Source of the DNA: Raphanus sativus
Taxonomy: Eukaryota > Streptophyta > Magnoliopsida > Brassicales > Brassicaceae
Reading direction: 5' to 3'
DNA length: 64,000 bases
NCBI RefSeq assembly: GCF_000801105.2
Contig: NC_079514.1
Location: 5,890,001 to 5,954,000 of the forward strand
Program-made: the position numbers and the translations under genes
Shown: positions 22,356-33,304 of the stretch, in pieces
How positions within the stretch are numbered: position 1 is the stretch's first letter
How the letters are laid out: each line of letters begins with the position of its first letter
Notes under the pieces: generated by a model
Databases searched by the model: none
What the model saw: only the letters and a program-made list of their open reading frames with translations
What the model was told of the DNA's origin: nothing

Positions 22356-22648
22356 AGGCCTGTTCTTTTTATGATCGCTGACGCAGCATCAGCGTCTCAA
22401 AATTTACTCATCAAAATCGAAAAGATATATGGTGGAGAACAAACGAGTTGCCGCTGCGATCACCTTTTACAAGGGTCGCCGGTGTTTTCCGTGACGCTGT
22501 GTAAACAAGCGACAGTTAAAAGAGAGCTGCGTCTGATATTAATGAAGGAAAGTAGGACGCCAGCGGTATTCTCCACATATTTGGGCAAAAAGTCAGTTAT
22601 AATTTGGTCATTCACCGCTGCGTCAGCGATCGTAAAAAGAACAGGCCT
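22356..22648. mobile_element. MITE with 32-bp inverted ends
   Basis: The left end AGGCCTGTTCTTTTTATGAT then CGCTGACGCAGC is matched by the inverted right end with about one mismatch in 32. TAC flanks both sides (22353-22355 and 22649-22651), consistent with a 3-bp target duplication. The element is 293 bp and GC-richer than its surroundings. A 133-residue plus-strand ORF and a shorter minus one read through it but are by-products of the inverted ends. TIR form and TSD length suggest PIF/Harbinger. Confidence 0.75.
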
Positions 22649-22998
22649 TACAACATGTTGTGACAATTTTCCTTTACGTTGCAAGGCAGTGTGCTATAGG
22701 GCAAGCTTTTGGTAGGACAAGTGGCAAAAGCAAATCATTCGCCTCAGATGTTTTTTGGGCTTTAGATGTTTAAGGCCAAGTTTCTAACATAAGCAGAACA
22801 CTATGACATATTATTGGGCTTTTGATTTTGATTTAATGGGCCTTGTGAAATCTCTTGTATTTCTCTCGCATTTACATCAGCTTTCTCATGAACAAAAGAA
22901 ACGAACAAAGTACAAACCGTAATAAAACTTTGTCTCGACGCCCATCACACTCAAATGTATAGTCACATTCATCGAGTAACTTTAAGCCGTCGGTCGTT

Positions 22999-23622
22999 TC
23001 AAAATATGTCAAGAATCTCACTGATCGGACGGTTACAAAGAGGACACGAGCCCCGGTTCAGCCACAGCTCTCTGGAGCAAACTCTGCAAAAAGTGTGTCC
23101 ACATGGGATAAACGCAGCGCCTCTCTTTCTTCCCATACACACGCAGCACACCGTATCACTCCCCGCAGCTAACGCCGTCGATATCTCCGTCTCCCTTCCG
23201 TCATCAACCGCTCTCTCCGCCGTCTCGTCCAGCAACCTCATCAACGACACTCTCGTCGGCGTCATGTCAGCCTCCGCCGGATGATATCTCTCCGCCTCTA
23301 ACGCCGTCGCGAGGTTCATACCCGAACCCGACCCGGGAGCGAATCGGGCTTCGGTTTGCTCTTCTTCGAGTTCGTCTTCGCTCCTAGAGGTTGTTGGGCT
23401 GTGGAGAGTAGTTGCAGTGTTGTTGGGCTGACGATGGAGACTCCTGATGGGCCCACAGCATCCGATGCATTTGAATCTCAGCCGTTCTTTGAGAGTCCGC
23501 TTCCTCCTTGTGCGATCCACACCGCTCATCTGGCGCCGGAGCAAGTCAAGAAACGTCGTCGTCGTGCGGTGCGTCTCCGTCGTCGTCGTCATCTGACTCG
23601 TTCCCGGTTCGAGTTCGCTCAT
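22999..23622 (-). CDS. RING-HC E3 ubiquitin ligase
   Basis: This is a single-exon protein of 207 residues with a C-terminal C3HC4 RING at about 149-186: C149-x2-C152, C164-x-H166, C169-x2-C172, C183-x2-C186, within FIPCGHTFCRVCSRELW. The protein ends shortly after, at SEILDIF. The N-terminal 140 residues are low-complexity with acidic and basic stretches, and there is no membrane segment. RING-HC domains recruit E2 enzymes; the substrate is unknown. Its position next to IMMUTANS sequence matches my memory of At4g22250 beside At4g22260 (IM). The coding region is GC-rich and intact. The promoter would lie to the right of 23622. Confidence 0.85.
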   Translation of the reverse strand: MSELEPGTSQMTTTTETHRTTTTFLDLLRRQMSGVDRTRRKRTLKERLRFKCIGCCGPIRSLHRQPNNTATTLHSPTTSRSEDELEEEQTEARFAPGSGSGMNLATALEAERYHPAEADMTPTRVSLMRLLDETAERAVDDGRETEISTALAAGSDTVCCVCMGRKRGAAFIPCGHTFCRVCSRELWLNRGSCPLCNRPISEILDIF

Positions 23623-25183
23623 TTATCTCGACTCAGTTGTAACAAACTCTAAAGAAGCTCTCTCTGATAGTGAAACGGAATCATACACTGTGTGGATGAG
23701 GGGAGAGAGATTGTTGAGATCTTTGGGTCTCGCGGGGGATTATAAAAGGCTTTTCTTAGCTTCTTTTGCTTTTCATTTTTTCTTTAAAATGAATTATATA
23801 TCTTTTTGGGTCAAAGTTGCTTCCGAATATATTACTTCCCACATTAATAGTATTTAAACATATTTAATAATTAGAGAATTCACACTCAAATAAAATAAAA
23901 ATCTCAAATAGAGGAGTCAAATATTATATAGAATTTAAACTTGCATAAAGTTGAGCTTTTGTTTACAGAAACAAATCTATGTGATTATCAATTTTAAAAA
24001 TATTTTCTATAGTATTTTATACTAAGATTTCTTTTGTCAAAAAAGATTAATTAGCGAATTGATCACCAGACAAAGCCGTACGCTATGGTGCAACTATAAT
24101 GGTATTATTTCGGTTTTTTTTTTAAATAAAACTATAACGTATTGACAAAAAAGAATATAATGTTAGTTCTTCTGAATTTCGGGTAGAAACAAACAAAAAA
24201 ATCCTACTGGAGGTGAAAGGAATATTGTTTTACGAAAAAGTTAATGCTGTTTCTGTAACTGTACGTCTTGTTTTTTTTTTTTTTAAACAAAAAAAACTTT
24301 GAAGAGTCTCGAATAAAAACAAAATCCAAGAATAATTACAATTGATTATTTATAAAAGATATCCTCAATCAGATTTCAAAGTTTCAAACGCAATTAAAAG
24401 AGATCATTAATCGGACAAAGACCAAAACTAAACAAACGCTAAAATCTGAAATGAAGGCGGATGATTTCAAATTAATAACAACCGGACCGATGAAATCTCA
24501 ATACCGTTTCATATACCGGACCAATGAAATCTCAATATGAACCGATGGCGGAAAAAATAATTTGAAAACAGAAAAAGAAAAAGGAAAAAGAGAAGTAAAT
24601 TATAAAGAGGGCGCGTGATTCAAAGCTTTTCCCACGTGAAATGTCCCGTATACGACGTCGTATTCTCGTTACACTTTCCCCCATCAAAAACCAAGAAAGT
24701 GAAGAGAGAGAATGGCAACGCTAATACCAAAGAGCTTTTTGCGGGAATGATACATTCAATGATTTTGTATATTTGGATTCAATTAATGTTGCATCTGTGT
24801 GTCTTAAATCTCTGTTGTAGCAGTAAAATGCCCAGCACTCGTGGATCGGACGTAGTCCGACCGAGTGCGGGCGATACTCGTTATCAAGGTTGACATCTGG
24901 GGGGTGCGGGGGCCGTAGGTCTCCGCGGTACGGTATGCCTTTTCGGTTTAGGAAAGTTACTATTTTTATTGGAAAAAGGAAATCGGATTTTTGAGGCTGT
25001 ATAAATATGGGTCTAAGGGTTTGTAAATTATAATCACATCATTAATAAGAAACCCTAAACGGGTATTTGCCTCAATACGTTTTCTTCTCTATTCTTCTTC
25101 CAACCTAAACGACAGCTGTTCACAACAATTAATCTTTTATGTTTTGCTACTTGATTTAGTTTGTAATGTTTTTCTTGATGCAG
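23623..25183. other. Intergenic DNA; RING promoter and possible solo-LTR remnant
   Basis: The left end holds the 5' leader of the RING gene. From about 24835 to 25150 the sequence changes character: a GC-rich hairpin (24835-24868), a G-rich run near 24898, a TATA box TATAAATA at 25000-25007, and AAACCCTAA near 25050. This could be a solo LTR or the promoter of an antisense transcript entering the IMMUTANS remnant. Neither can be proved, since no direct repeat pair was found. Confidence 0.4.
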
Positions 25184-26440
25184 TCTACAATACCTTCACA
25201 ACGAGCCTCCTCAGGAACAACACATCCTGATTTTCACTACATTCTTCGTCGTCTAAAATGGAGTGTGGAGAGACTTCCTAGAGTCTGACTAGCTCTCATT
25301 GTCTTGCAATGCTCCGCTTCATCGTATCTTATGTTCACAAACACATCGTATAATTAAGTTCTCTGTGCCCCCAAACATAATCACAACACAATGTTAGAGA
25401 ATCTTAAAAAAGCAACACCAAAGTTAAAGCCAGACTAATCTTATACACATATAGAAGACAGTCCATTATAGAATGCAGACTAGTGGATGCATTGACTGAA
25501 AGATCTTGAAGAGTTAAAAAGTTACCTATAACTGGTCTTCGAGTATTGGGAGCTCTGGATGTTTGGAATTCATCTGCAGACATAAGAGAGCCACTTTGCG
25601 AGGGAATAATGACTTTGGGAACTCAAAGGAACATTGATAAAACCAAACAAGGATGAAAGAACTTACCAAATAAGTACAAGTCACTTCCAGTGTAGTATTT
25701 TACTGCTATATCAGGTGCAGGAGAATTTTTCAACTCCTAAGTTCAGAAAAAAAAATCTAAAAATTGTGAGTTCTTACTTCCATGATGAGCAAGTGGTGCA
25801 TCTCATTCCCGCTCTCAGCAAAATGGACTTTCAAATAATCTGCTCTCCTCCACCAACCAAAGGTCTCGTACGTGTGTAGCACTGACGTAAAGCAATACAT
25901 AAACTAACATTATACTCTTGCAAGAATAAGGAGGAACTGAAACAAGAAACGGATGGATTTACCAAAATAAGGCACTGGTTTCAAGAACAAAGAACCTTGC
26001 ATAGATTCGATCACGGTACAATGTGTCGAGTATCTTAATCACCGAGTCCTGGTTGGAGAACAAAAAAGAGACAGCGATTAACTTGACGCACAAGATAACT
26101 TCCAGTGATTTGAACACACACACACACACAAAAAGGGTCATAAAGCCCTTACAGTAAGGAAGACATTAACTCCTTGCTCAAGCTTGATGATCCAAGACTC
26201 TAGAGCACTTGTTGAAGAACTCACATTTGGCTCCTCAAATGGTACTTTACCAGGAAAGCCCTCCCACGGCTTTAAACAATTCCTCCACCACAACTTTCTC
26301 TCCATCGTCTTGCGAAATCGTTGCTTGAACTCGATGAACGTTCCTGAACGTTCCAAAGACAGCAATGAATCACAGGCTCTGGACGCGAGGAGACGCCTGC
26401 AGTCGCCACCGTAGCTGCCGTCTCCGTCAAGGAACTCAAT
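25184..26440 (-). pseudogene. IM: IMMUTANS / plastid terminal oxidase (PTOX) pseudogene
   Basis: The minus strand carries pieces of the diiron plastoquinol oxidase PTOX in correct order: the end of the transit peptide plus ESWIIKLEQGVNVFLT (26153-26440); DSVIKILDTLYRDR-YARFF (25963-26048); YETFGWWRRADYLKVHFAES then NEMHHLLIME (25778-25904); PAPDIAVKYYTGSDLYLF (25667-25738); DEFQTSR-PNTRRPVI (25526-25573); and EAEHCKTMRA-QTLGSL with VVPEEARCEGIVDCIKKNI (25184-25325). Splice sites are largely kept. Small deletions break the frame before EEPNVSSS, after FFVLET, before YETFG and in the last exon. The segment after LLIME that carries an iron-ligand glutamate is missing. Two E-x-x-H ligand pairs remain. 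It is non-functional; a working IM should exist elsewhere. Confidence 0.88.
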
Positions 26441-27420
26441 ATTTGAAGAACGTATTAGCGAGCGGGAGGATTCATGAGAAAGAAAAGTAAATGTTGGATA
26501 TTGAGTTATCCACTACTTCTCATGCTTTCTCATCATCATCGACCGGACAATTCTCCGACCAACTAAGATGCGACTACTGTCAAATGATCTGACCATGTTT
26601 TTGTTCTGGGCATATAATAGCCGAGGGCTGCCCAAAGGTATTATTCTAACGAAAGTAACTATAGCGTTCCCAAGTACCCGCCACCACCATTCACCCAACG
26701 GATCTATTTTAAATATTTGAAGTAGGAATGCAGATTTGAGATTTTCATACTATATATGAAGAACGAGTGCGGATCATCATAACGAATATCCACAAATTTA
26801 AATATTAGAGTTATTCTGAAATTAAATAATTATCTAGAGAACTAGTATAAATACTATATAATATATTAATAAATTTAGTTTTTGATGATAAATAATTATT
26901 TTGTTTTAAATATAATTTTATTTTCCTAAAAATATAATCAGTCACAGATGATATTTATATTTAAATAGAATAGTTTTAAGAACATATTTTATACAAATTT
27001 TATAAATCCGCAGCAGACGGATTAAGTAAACCAGTAGCCTATTTTGTGTTTCTATTTTATTTTTAAATAATAATAATAAGTTTCATAAAACCACTAACAT
27101 ACTATTTATATTCGTATGAATTGTAACATAAATTTGTGTATATTATCTATAAACACAGATATGCACACGTTTGGGTCAACGAACATATCATGGATGATTT
27201 ATTTTAAGCTGGACGATTATTTAGGCTAGTTCAGCTTGATTTTTTTATTATTACAAACTTGCTTTTATTTATTTATTTATTTATTGAGGTTGGATTTGAA
27301 TTATGCCACCATCCAGTATTATGTCGCTGTTATTATTAACACATTTCAACTCTCACAATATTTATCATCTTCTGAAAAAAACAAGCCTAAAGGAGTAATG
27401 ACCAATCCACCACTCCATAA
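26441..27420. other. AT-rich intergenic DNA
   Basis: No gene. The first part may hold the decayed transit-peptide exon of the IMMUTANS remnant. The rest is AT-rich with no recognisable element up to the Stowaway MITE. Confidence 0.5.
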
Positions 27421-27422
27421 TA

Positions 27423-27691
27423 CTCCCTCTGTTTTTAAATAATACATGTTTTGAGATTTTCACACTTTTTAATAAAATATATTAAAATTTACTTATTAGT
27501 GCATAGTTTTTTGTTATTTTATATTTTCTATATTTCTAAACCAATAAAATTTTAAGAAATGCAATTAATGTTTTTGAGATTCACAATTATTCATAATTAG
27601 TTGACAAAAATTACATTGAAAATATGAAAAATACATCTTTTTGAAACAAAAAAAAATTCCTAAAACATACATCTTTAAAAAACAGAGGGAA
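27423..27691. mobile_element. Stowaway MITE
   Basis: The left end CTCCCTCTGTTTTTAAA and the inverted right end (TTTAAAAAACAGAGGGA) are the classical Stowaway (Tc1/mariner) TIR, with TA at 27421-27422 and 27692-27693 as target duplication. It is 269 bp, AT-rich and non-coding. It lies beside the second IMMUTANS fragment. Confidence 0.88.
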
Positions 27692-27699
27692 TATTACGC

Positions 27700-28025
27700 T
27701 GTACGTCGTTTGCAAGAGTAATGAGGAGCTGAAATCACAAATGGCGGCACTTAGCAAAGTTAGACACTCTAGGAATTGTTTCAAGAACAAAGAACCTTGC
27801 ATAGGTTCAGTCACGGTACATTAATGTGTAGTATCTTAAGCTTGATGACCCTTGACTCCAGAGCTAATTAAATAACTCATATTTGGCTCTTCAATTAGTT
27901 CTATCCTTACCAGGAAAATGTCTCGGCGTTAAAAGTATTGGTCCACCACAACTTTCACTTCATATTTGGCTCCTCAAATCGTTGCTTGAACTCGAGAAAT
28001 GTCCCTGAACCTTTCAAAGACAACA
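27700..28025 (-). pseudogene. Second, more decayed IMMUTANS fragment
   Basis: The plus-strand sequence TTTCAAGAACAAAGAACCTT with GCATAG, the CACGGTACA block, and the TTTGGCTCCTCAAAT and GTTGCTTGAACTCGA blocks repeat sequence at about 25980-26340 of the first remnant, in the same order and orientation. Only the region of the first two exons is represented, with large deletions and a partial internal repeat of the GCTCCTCAAAT segment. There is no coding capacity. It shows a local duplication of the dying gene. Confidence 0.75.
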
Positions 28026-28501
28026 ATAAGTCAAAAACACTTCATCTATACTGTTTTTAGCCAGACAACTGAGAAATATTCAAGTCTAAATTTAAAATTA
28101 ATAATATCTCTCGTCTCTCTCTCTCTTTTTTTCTGTTAACTTATATTTTGACAATTTCTTTTTGTTGTCAGCCAATTTGATTTCCTTTTTTACCAATTCA
28201 TGGAAACTAGTCGCTAACTGAAAAGTCATACAGAGTCAAATCCAGACAGTAAACACCTAAACCTAATAAATAAAGAAAAATTCATGTTATCTCATTTTAT
28301 TATTGTCACCTTAATGACCATTATACACTACTCCACTCCACTAATCCCCTTTTTAATCATTAGTTTAGATATTAAACCGAAGTTAAAAAGAAAACAACAA
28401 CAACCAGCCATAAATAATGAAACCACATAATATCTGAAAAATAATAGAAATAAAAGTACAATCCCTATGTGTTAATATAATACATGTGTTTTAAATTTAA
28501 A
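28026..28501. other. AT-rich intergenic DNA
   Basis: No gene or clear element is visible apart from short CT-rich runs near 28110. Confidence 0.5.
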
Positions 28502-28530
28502 CTAGATCTTGACCCGCTCGATCGAGCGGG
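28502..28530 (-). mobile_element. Helitron 3' terminus, minus strand
   Basis: CTAG (28502-28505) followed by the perfect palindrome CCCGCTCGATCGAGCGGG (28513-28530) marks a Helitron 3' end read on the minus strand, with A outside. The element extends to the right, but an assembly gap and a copia element follow, so its 5' end is not known. Confidence 0.65.
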
Positions 28531-28725
28531 TGTCAATTTTCATTTTTTTGTTTATACTAAATATTATATATGGTTTCCAATATGTATACTAATATAACAT
28601 ATTTAAAAATAACAATGTACTTAATTACATCGAATAATTTTTTGCGTTGTACAGTAAATTACATGACCAATATTTATTGGACATCATATAAACAAATCAA
28701 ACATTTGTAAAATTAGATCATGCAA

Positions 28726-28825
28726 NNNNNNNNNNNNNNNNNNNNNNNNNNNNNNNNNNNNNNNNNNNNNNNNNNNNNNNNNNNNNNNNNNNNNNNNNNN
28801 NNNNNNNNNNNNNNNNNNNNNNNNN
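28726..28825. other. Assembly gap (100 N)
   Basis: A run of 100 N is a placeholder of unknown true size. It interrupts the RNase H end of the minus-strand copia element and hides its 3' LTR. Confidence 0.98.
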
Positions 28826-28831
28826 GAGATA

Positions 28832-31174
28832 AGATTGTTTCCAAGAAAGAAACATCCTCCACTGGTACTTCTTTCTATCATCAGCACATCCTGCCCAATC
28901 AGCATCACAGTATCCCACCAAGTTCTTGTTGGAATTCTTCGAGTAATACACGCCCAAGCCTCTGTTCCTTTGACGTACTTGATGATCCTCTTAACTGCAT
29001 TCAGGTGTGATACCTTTGGCTTAGCTTGATATCGTGCACACACACCGACACTGAATGACAAATCCGGTCGACTCGCAGTTAAGTACAAGACTGCCAATCA
29101 TCCCTCGATAGAGCTTGACATCCACATCTTCTCCTGCTTCATCTCGTGCCAGCTTCAGTGATGTACTCATGGGTGTCTTAGACACTTTGGAGTTCTCCAT
29201 ACCAAATCGCTTTACCAAACTGTTAGCGTATGCACTCTGAGATATGAAGACACCTTTCTCTGACTGAGACACTTGAAGTCCAAGAAAGTACTTCAGTTCA
29301 CCACACATGCTCATCTCAAACTCTTGAGTCATATTCTGAACAAACTCATCACCAGCTTCTGTGACGTGCCTCCAAAGATAATGTCATCCACATAGATTTG
29401 AACAATGATTATCTCTTTTCCAACTTCCTTGAAGAACAGCGTCTTGTCTATACTCCCTCTGATATACTCCGCTTCTAACAGAAACCTTGTGAGTCGTTCA
29501 TACCATGCACGCGGTGCTTGCTTCAACCCATAAATGCTTTCTTCAGTCGATACACATAATCATGATGCACTGGGTCCTCAAATCCCTTTGGCTGCTCAAC
29601 ATAGACTTCCTCCTGAAGGACTCCATTGAGGAAAGCACTTTTCACATCCATTTGATGCACTTTGAAATTCAGAATGCACGCCATTCCCAGAAATAACCGA
29701 ATGGATTCCAATCTTGCAACTGGGGCAAGGTTTCTTCAAAGTCTACTCCTTCAATCTGTGAGTATCCTTGAGCTACAAGCCTTGCCTTGTTACGAACTAC
29801 TTCTCCATGCTCATCAGTCTTGTTCTTGAATATCCATTTAGTGCCAACCACGTTTACTCCTTTAGGTCTAGCAACCAGTTCCCACACATCGTTCCTGGTG
29901 AATTGCTCAAGTTCTTCCTCCATCGCGACAATCCAATATTCATCACGTAGTGCTTCAGTGTGTGTCTTAGGTTCTATTGATGAAACGAAACATGCGAACT
30001 GCACCATTTCTTTAAAGTTGATCACCTTTCCACGCGTTTTTCGTCCTTCTTCAATCCTCCAATCACATCAGACTTCGAATGATTGCGATGAACTTGCTGA
30101 ATCACTGGTTGCGGTACTGTATCTGAGATCGGACCTTCCTCAATGACTTCAGTCGCAGCTATGGATGATCCACCTTCTTCCTCTTCATCTGATCCCATGT
30201 CATCACCTACAACCACAGACAAATCATCAAATACAACATTAACTGATTCTTTAATTGATTCTGTCCGTTTGTTGTAGACTCGGTATGCTGAACTAGACTG
30301 TGCATAACCCAGAAAAAAATCCTTCATCACTTCTTGAGTCAAACTTCCAAGGTAGTCCTTGTCATTCAGTATGTAGCACCTGCATCCAAAACATGAAAGT
30401 AACTAAGATTAGGAGTTTTGCCTGTCCACATCTCATATGGTGTCTTTGTTGTCCCTTTTCTGACATACACACGGTTGATTGTGTAACACCGCCGTGCTGA
30501 GTGCTTCAGCCCAGAACCTCTTGGCTATCTTGTTTACCATGGAGCATTGCTCTTCCCATTTCCTGTAGAGTTCTATTTCTTTCGTTCAACCACTCCATTT
30601 TGCTGAGGTGTCCAAGGTGCTGCACTGGTGAGCTATTCCTCTTTGATTCAAGAAAGGTAGTCATGGCTTCATTCTCGAATTCTCCTCCATGATCACTGCG
30701 TATCTTCTTGATTCCTCCCTTTTCATTTATGTGTTGAAGCGCCCAGATTTTGAAACTTTCAGACACTTCTGACTTTTCCCTGAGAAACGACCCAAGTGAA
30801 CCTGGTGTAGTCATCCACTAGTACAAAACGTACTTCTTTCCTCCGATACTCTCGGTTTGCATAGGACCCATGAGATCCATGTGAACTAGATCCAATGGTG
30901 CCTTTGCCTGAACATCTGGTACCTTTTTTGTGTTGTATCTTGACTTGCTTTCCTCATTGCATGCACCACACACAATCTTGTCATCGATCTTGAGTTTGGG
31001 TACTCCTCGAACCAAGTCGTTGCACACTAGATTCGTTAGATTCCTGAAGTTCATATGTCCCAAACGTCTGTGCCATAGATCAATATTCCCTTGAGCTGAC
31101 AAGCACTTAACCTTCTTTTCCCACATGTAGCAGTTATTGCCAGATCTCACACCTTGTAGTACTGTTACACCCAT
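28832..31174 (-). pseudogene. Copia pol remnant (integrase, RT, RNase H), multiply frameshifted
   Basis: The integrase zinc-binding part (LWHRRLGHMN, C-x2-C) lies at about 30850-31174, and catalytic core pieces (SDHGGEFEN) in 30506-30814. RT pieces follow in separate frames: GTKWIFKNK and ARLVAQGYSQ (29669-30025), QMDVKSAFLNG (29523-29711), YVDDIIFGG (29329-29526), ELKYFLGLQVSQ (29021-29332). The start of RNase H runs into the gap. Each change of frame marks an indel or stop. It is old and inactive. Confidence 0.85.
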
Positions 31175-31415
31175 GTTGGTTTATGGCACGACAATCAATT
31201 GCTGAGAAGCACACCGTAAGTCCGTCATCACACAGTTGACTCAGCTGATCAGATTAGCCTTTAATCCTTTGACAAAGTAGACATTCACCAATTTAGGTAC
31301 TTCTGAGTTACACGTTGTACCTTTGCCTTGAATGACACCACATCCTCCATCTCCAAAGGTTACCTTTCCTCCTTTTTACTTTTGACACTTTGTCTAGATA
31401 CTCAATTTTCCTGTC

Positions 31416-31785
31416 ATGTGTCTAGAGCATCCACTGTCGAAGTACCATGGTTTCTCAGATTCAGAATCACTTGACACTCGCGCCATGTTTACATCGTATG
31501 GTGCTTCTCGGCTCAGTCACTATCTTAGGATACAAGTCGTTTTCTTCATCCAGCCTCGAGAAGTCTCCTATTCTCCAAAACTTGTGTTGTCTCCATACTG
31601 TTTGACCTGTTCCATTCCAGATACTTGTAGCAATATCTCTTGTAATGACCAAACTTCCCACAGAAGAAACATCCACTTATCTGAGCTGGAGTAGTTTGTG
31701 TCTTAGCTTCTTCAGCATGCGCAAAACCTCCAGACACAAAGCGTGTTTGTACCTGTTGAGCTATTCTGTCTTCCAGTGTAACCAA
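31416..31785 (-). pseudogene. Copia protease region remnant
   Basis: A third zinc knuckle (CFFCGKFGHYKRYC) and, in another frame, the aspartic protease motif WYFDSGCSRHMTG (about 31420-31460) can be read. The two are out of frame with each other and with gag, so the linkage needed for a polyprotein is broken. Confidence 0.75.
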
Positions 31786-31913
31786 GTCCCATCAATGAGT
31801 TTTCAGTTCTTCCACTGCTCAGAATCTTGTCAAGTTGCTTGGTTCCCGTGAGCATCTTAATCTTCCGATATTGCTGATCTAATTCAGCTTGAAGATCAGC
31901 TGCTCTCTTTCTT

Positions 31914-33164
31914 TCAGCCAGTATTTTTTCTGAGCTCGTCCGCTTGCTTAGACAGGACCAATTTTTCTTTAATCAGATTCACACTTTCCTTAGCCAACTC
32001 AGCTTCTCTGTTGAGGTCATCCTTCAACACTTGTACTTCAACTTCCAGTCGTGCCTTCTCTTTAGCCAATGCCAAATTCTCTGTTCCCAGCTTCACTAGC
32101 GTCTCTCGAACTTCCTTGTAGCTTTCATCTAAGTCATTTTCTTGCTCAGCCTCACTCTCAGATCCTGAGTCACACTCCACGATTCCTAGAAACGCCACAA
32201 AGTTGTTCACTTCCTCTTCACTTTCGCTGTCGGACTCGCTGTCATTGATTCCTATCATGGATTTTTCTGGCTTTCTCCTACCATCCGACTCGCACTCAGC
32301 TTGAGTGTGTCCATATCCCTTGCAGTTATGACACTGAATCTCTCTTCTTTTCACTGTGGGACACTCAGTTCGAAAGTGACCATACCCCTTGCATTCATAG
32401 CACTTAGCATCATTCTTCCTGTAGTTCTTCTCTGGCTCAGACGTCTTCCTACCTTGGCTAAACTTCTTCTGCCCATTCTCCACTTTTCGTAGAGCTCTAT
32501 CAAACCTTCTGACCAGGAGACTCACAGGGTCGTTATCATCCATAGGCTCCTTTTCAACTGATGCAAGCGCAATTCCTTTTTCCTTCATTCCACCAGACAC
32601 ACTAGCTACTTCCATCTCATGAGCTTGTAACATTCCAACCACTTCATCAAATGTCATCTCGTCAGTGTTACAGGAGACGGTCATAGCTGCTTTGTATGCC
32701 ATGAACTTAGACGGCAGACACCTCAGGAACTTCTTCACAAGTTTCTTCTCTTTGTATTTCTTCCCAAGTGTAAGTGCTTCTTGTGCTAGTGAGCTAATCT
32801 TTGAGCTGAAATCTCCAACAGATTCATTATCCTCCATCTTGAGCTCTTCAAATCTTGTTGCAAGCATATCCTTTCTAGAACTCTGAACCTTTGAGGTTCC
32901 TTCAAAATGCTTCTGCAGAATATCCCATGCATCCTTTGCTGCCTCGCATCCTTGAATTAGTTCAAACTGCTTCCTTGCTACACTGCAATGTATGACAGTT
33001 AGTGCACGAGCATTGAACTTAGCCATCTTGTTCTCATCATCAGTCCAGAGCTCCTCCAGTTTTGGAACGTCTGTTCCATCCTCGGCTCTTGCAACAGGTG
33101 ATTTCCAACCAGATTCCACAGCCTTCCACGCCAATGGGTCAATACCCTTGATTGTAGCCTTCAT
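31914..33164 (-). CDS. Copia gag-like protein
   Basis: An open frame of 416 residues starts with MKATIKGIDPLAWKAVESGW, holds the UBN2-type gag domain (about 30-200), and then two CCHC zinc knuckles (CYECKGYGHFRTEC and CHNCKGYGHTQAEC, about 255-290). An acidic, coiled C-terminal part follows. The frame is still intact although the downstream pol is broken. A gag-only product would be a nucleic-acid binding coat protein. The start is set by the first ATG 3' of the PBS. Confidence 0.8.
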   Translation of the reverse strand: MKATIKGIDPLAWKAVESGWKSPVARAEDGTDVPKLEELWTDDENKMAKFNARALTVIHCSVARKQFELIQGCEAAKDAWDILQKHFEGTSKVQSSRKDMLATRFEELKMEDNESVGDFSSKISSLAQEALTLGKKYKEKKLVKKFLRCLPSKFMAYKAAMTVSCNTDEMTFDEVVGMLQAHEMEVASVSGGMKEKGIALASVEKEPMDDNDPVSLLVRRFDRALRKVENGQKKFSQGRKTSEPEKNYRKNDAKCYECKGYGHFRTECPTVKRREIQCHNCKGYGHTQAECESDGRRKPEKSMIGINDSESDSESEEEVNNFVAFLGIVECDSGSESEAEQENDLDESYKEVRETLVKLGTENLALAKEKARLEVEVQVLKDDLNREAELAKESVNLIKEKLVLSKQADELRKNTG

Positions 33165-33304
33165 GCGCGCCTTCTAGAATCCATAGTTTCCTACTTCAAG
33201 GATCACCTTGGAACTTATCACCAACTCGCGATAGCTATCCATCTTACTCCGCAGGATCTACCTGTTTAAATAAACAAAGCACAGATACCTGCTCTGATAC
33301 CAAT

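Noticed and set aside
22314..22715. 133-residue ORF and a minus ORF of 74 residues
   Set aside because: Both run through the MITE, and similar peptides on both strands come from its inverted ends.
23356..23652. 98-residue plus-strand ORF
   Set aside because: Antisense to the N-terminal half of the RING gene.
24900..25180. Definite solo LTR
   Set aside because: It has a TATA box and abrupt composition change but no identifiable TG...CA ends, target duplication or second copy in the window, so I kept it as a possibility only.
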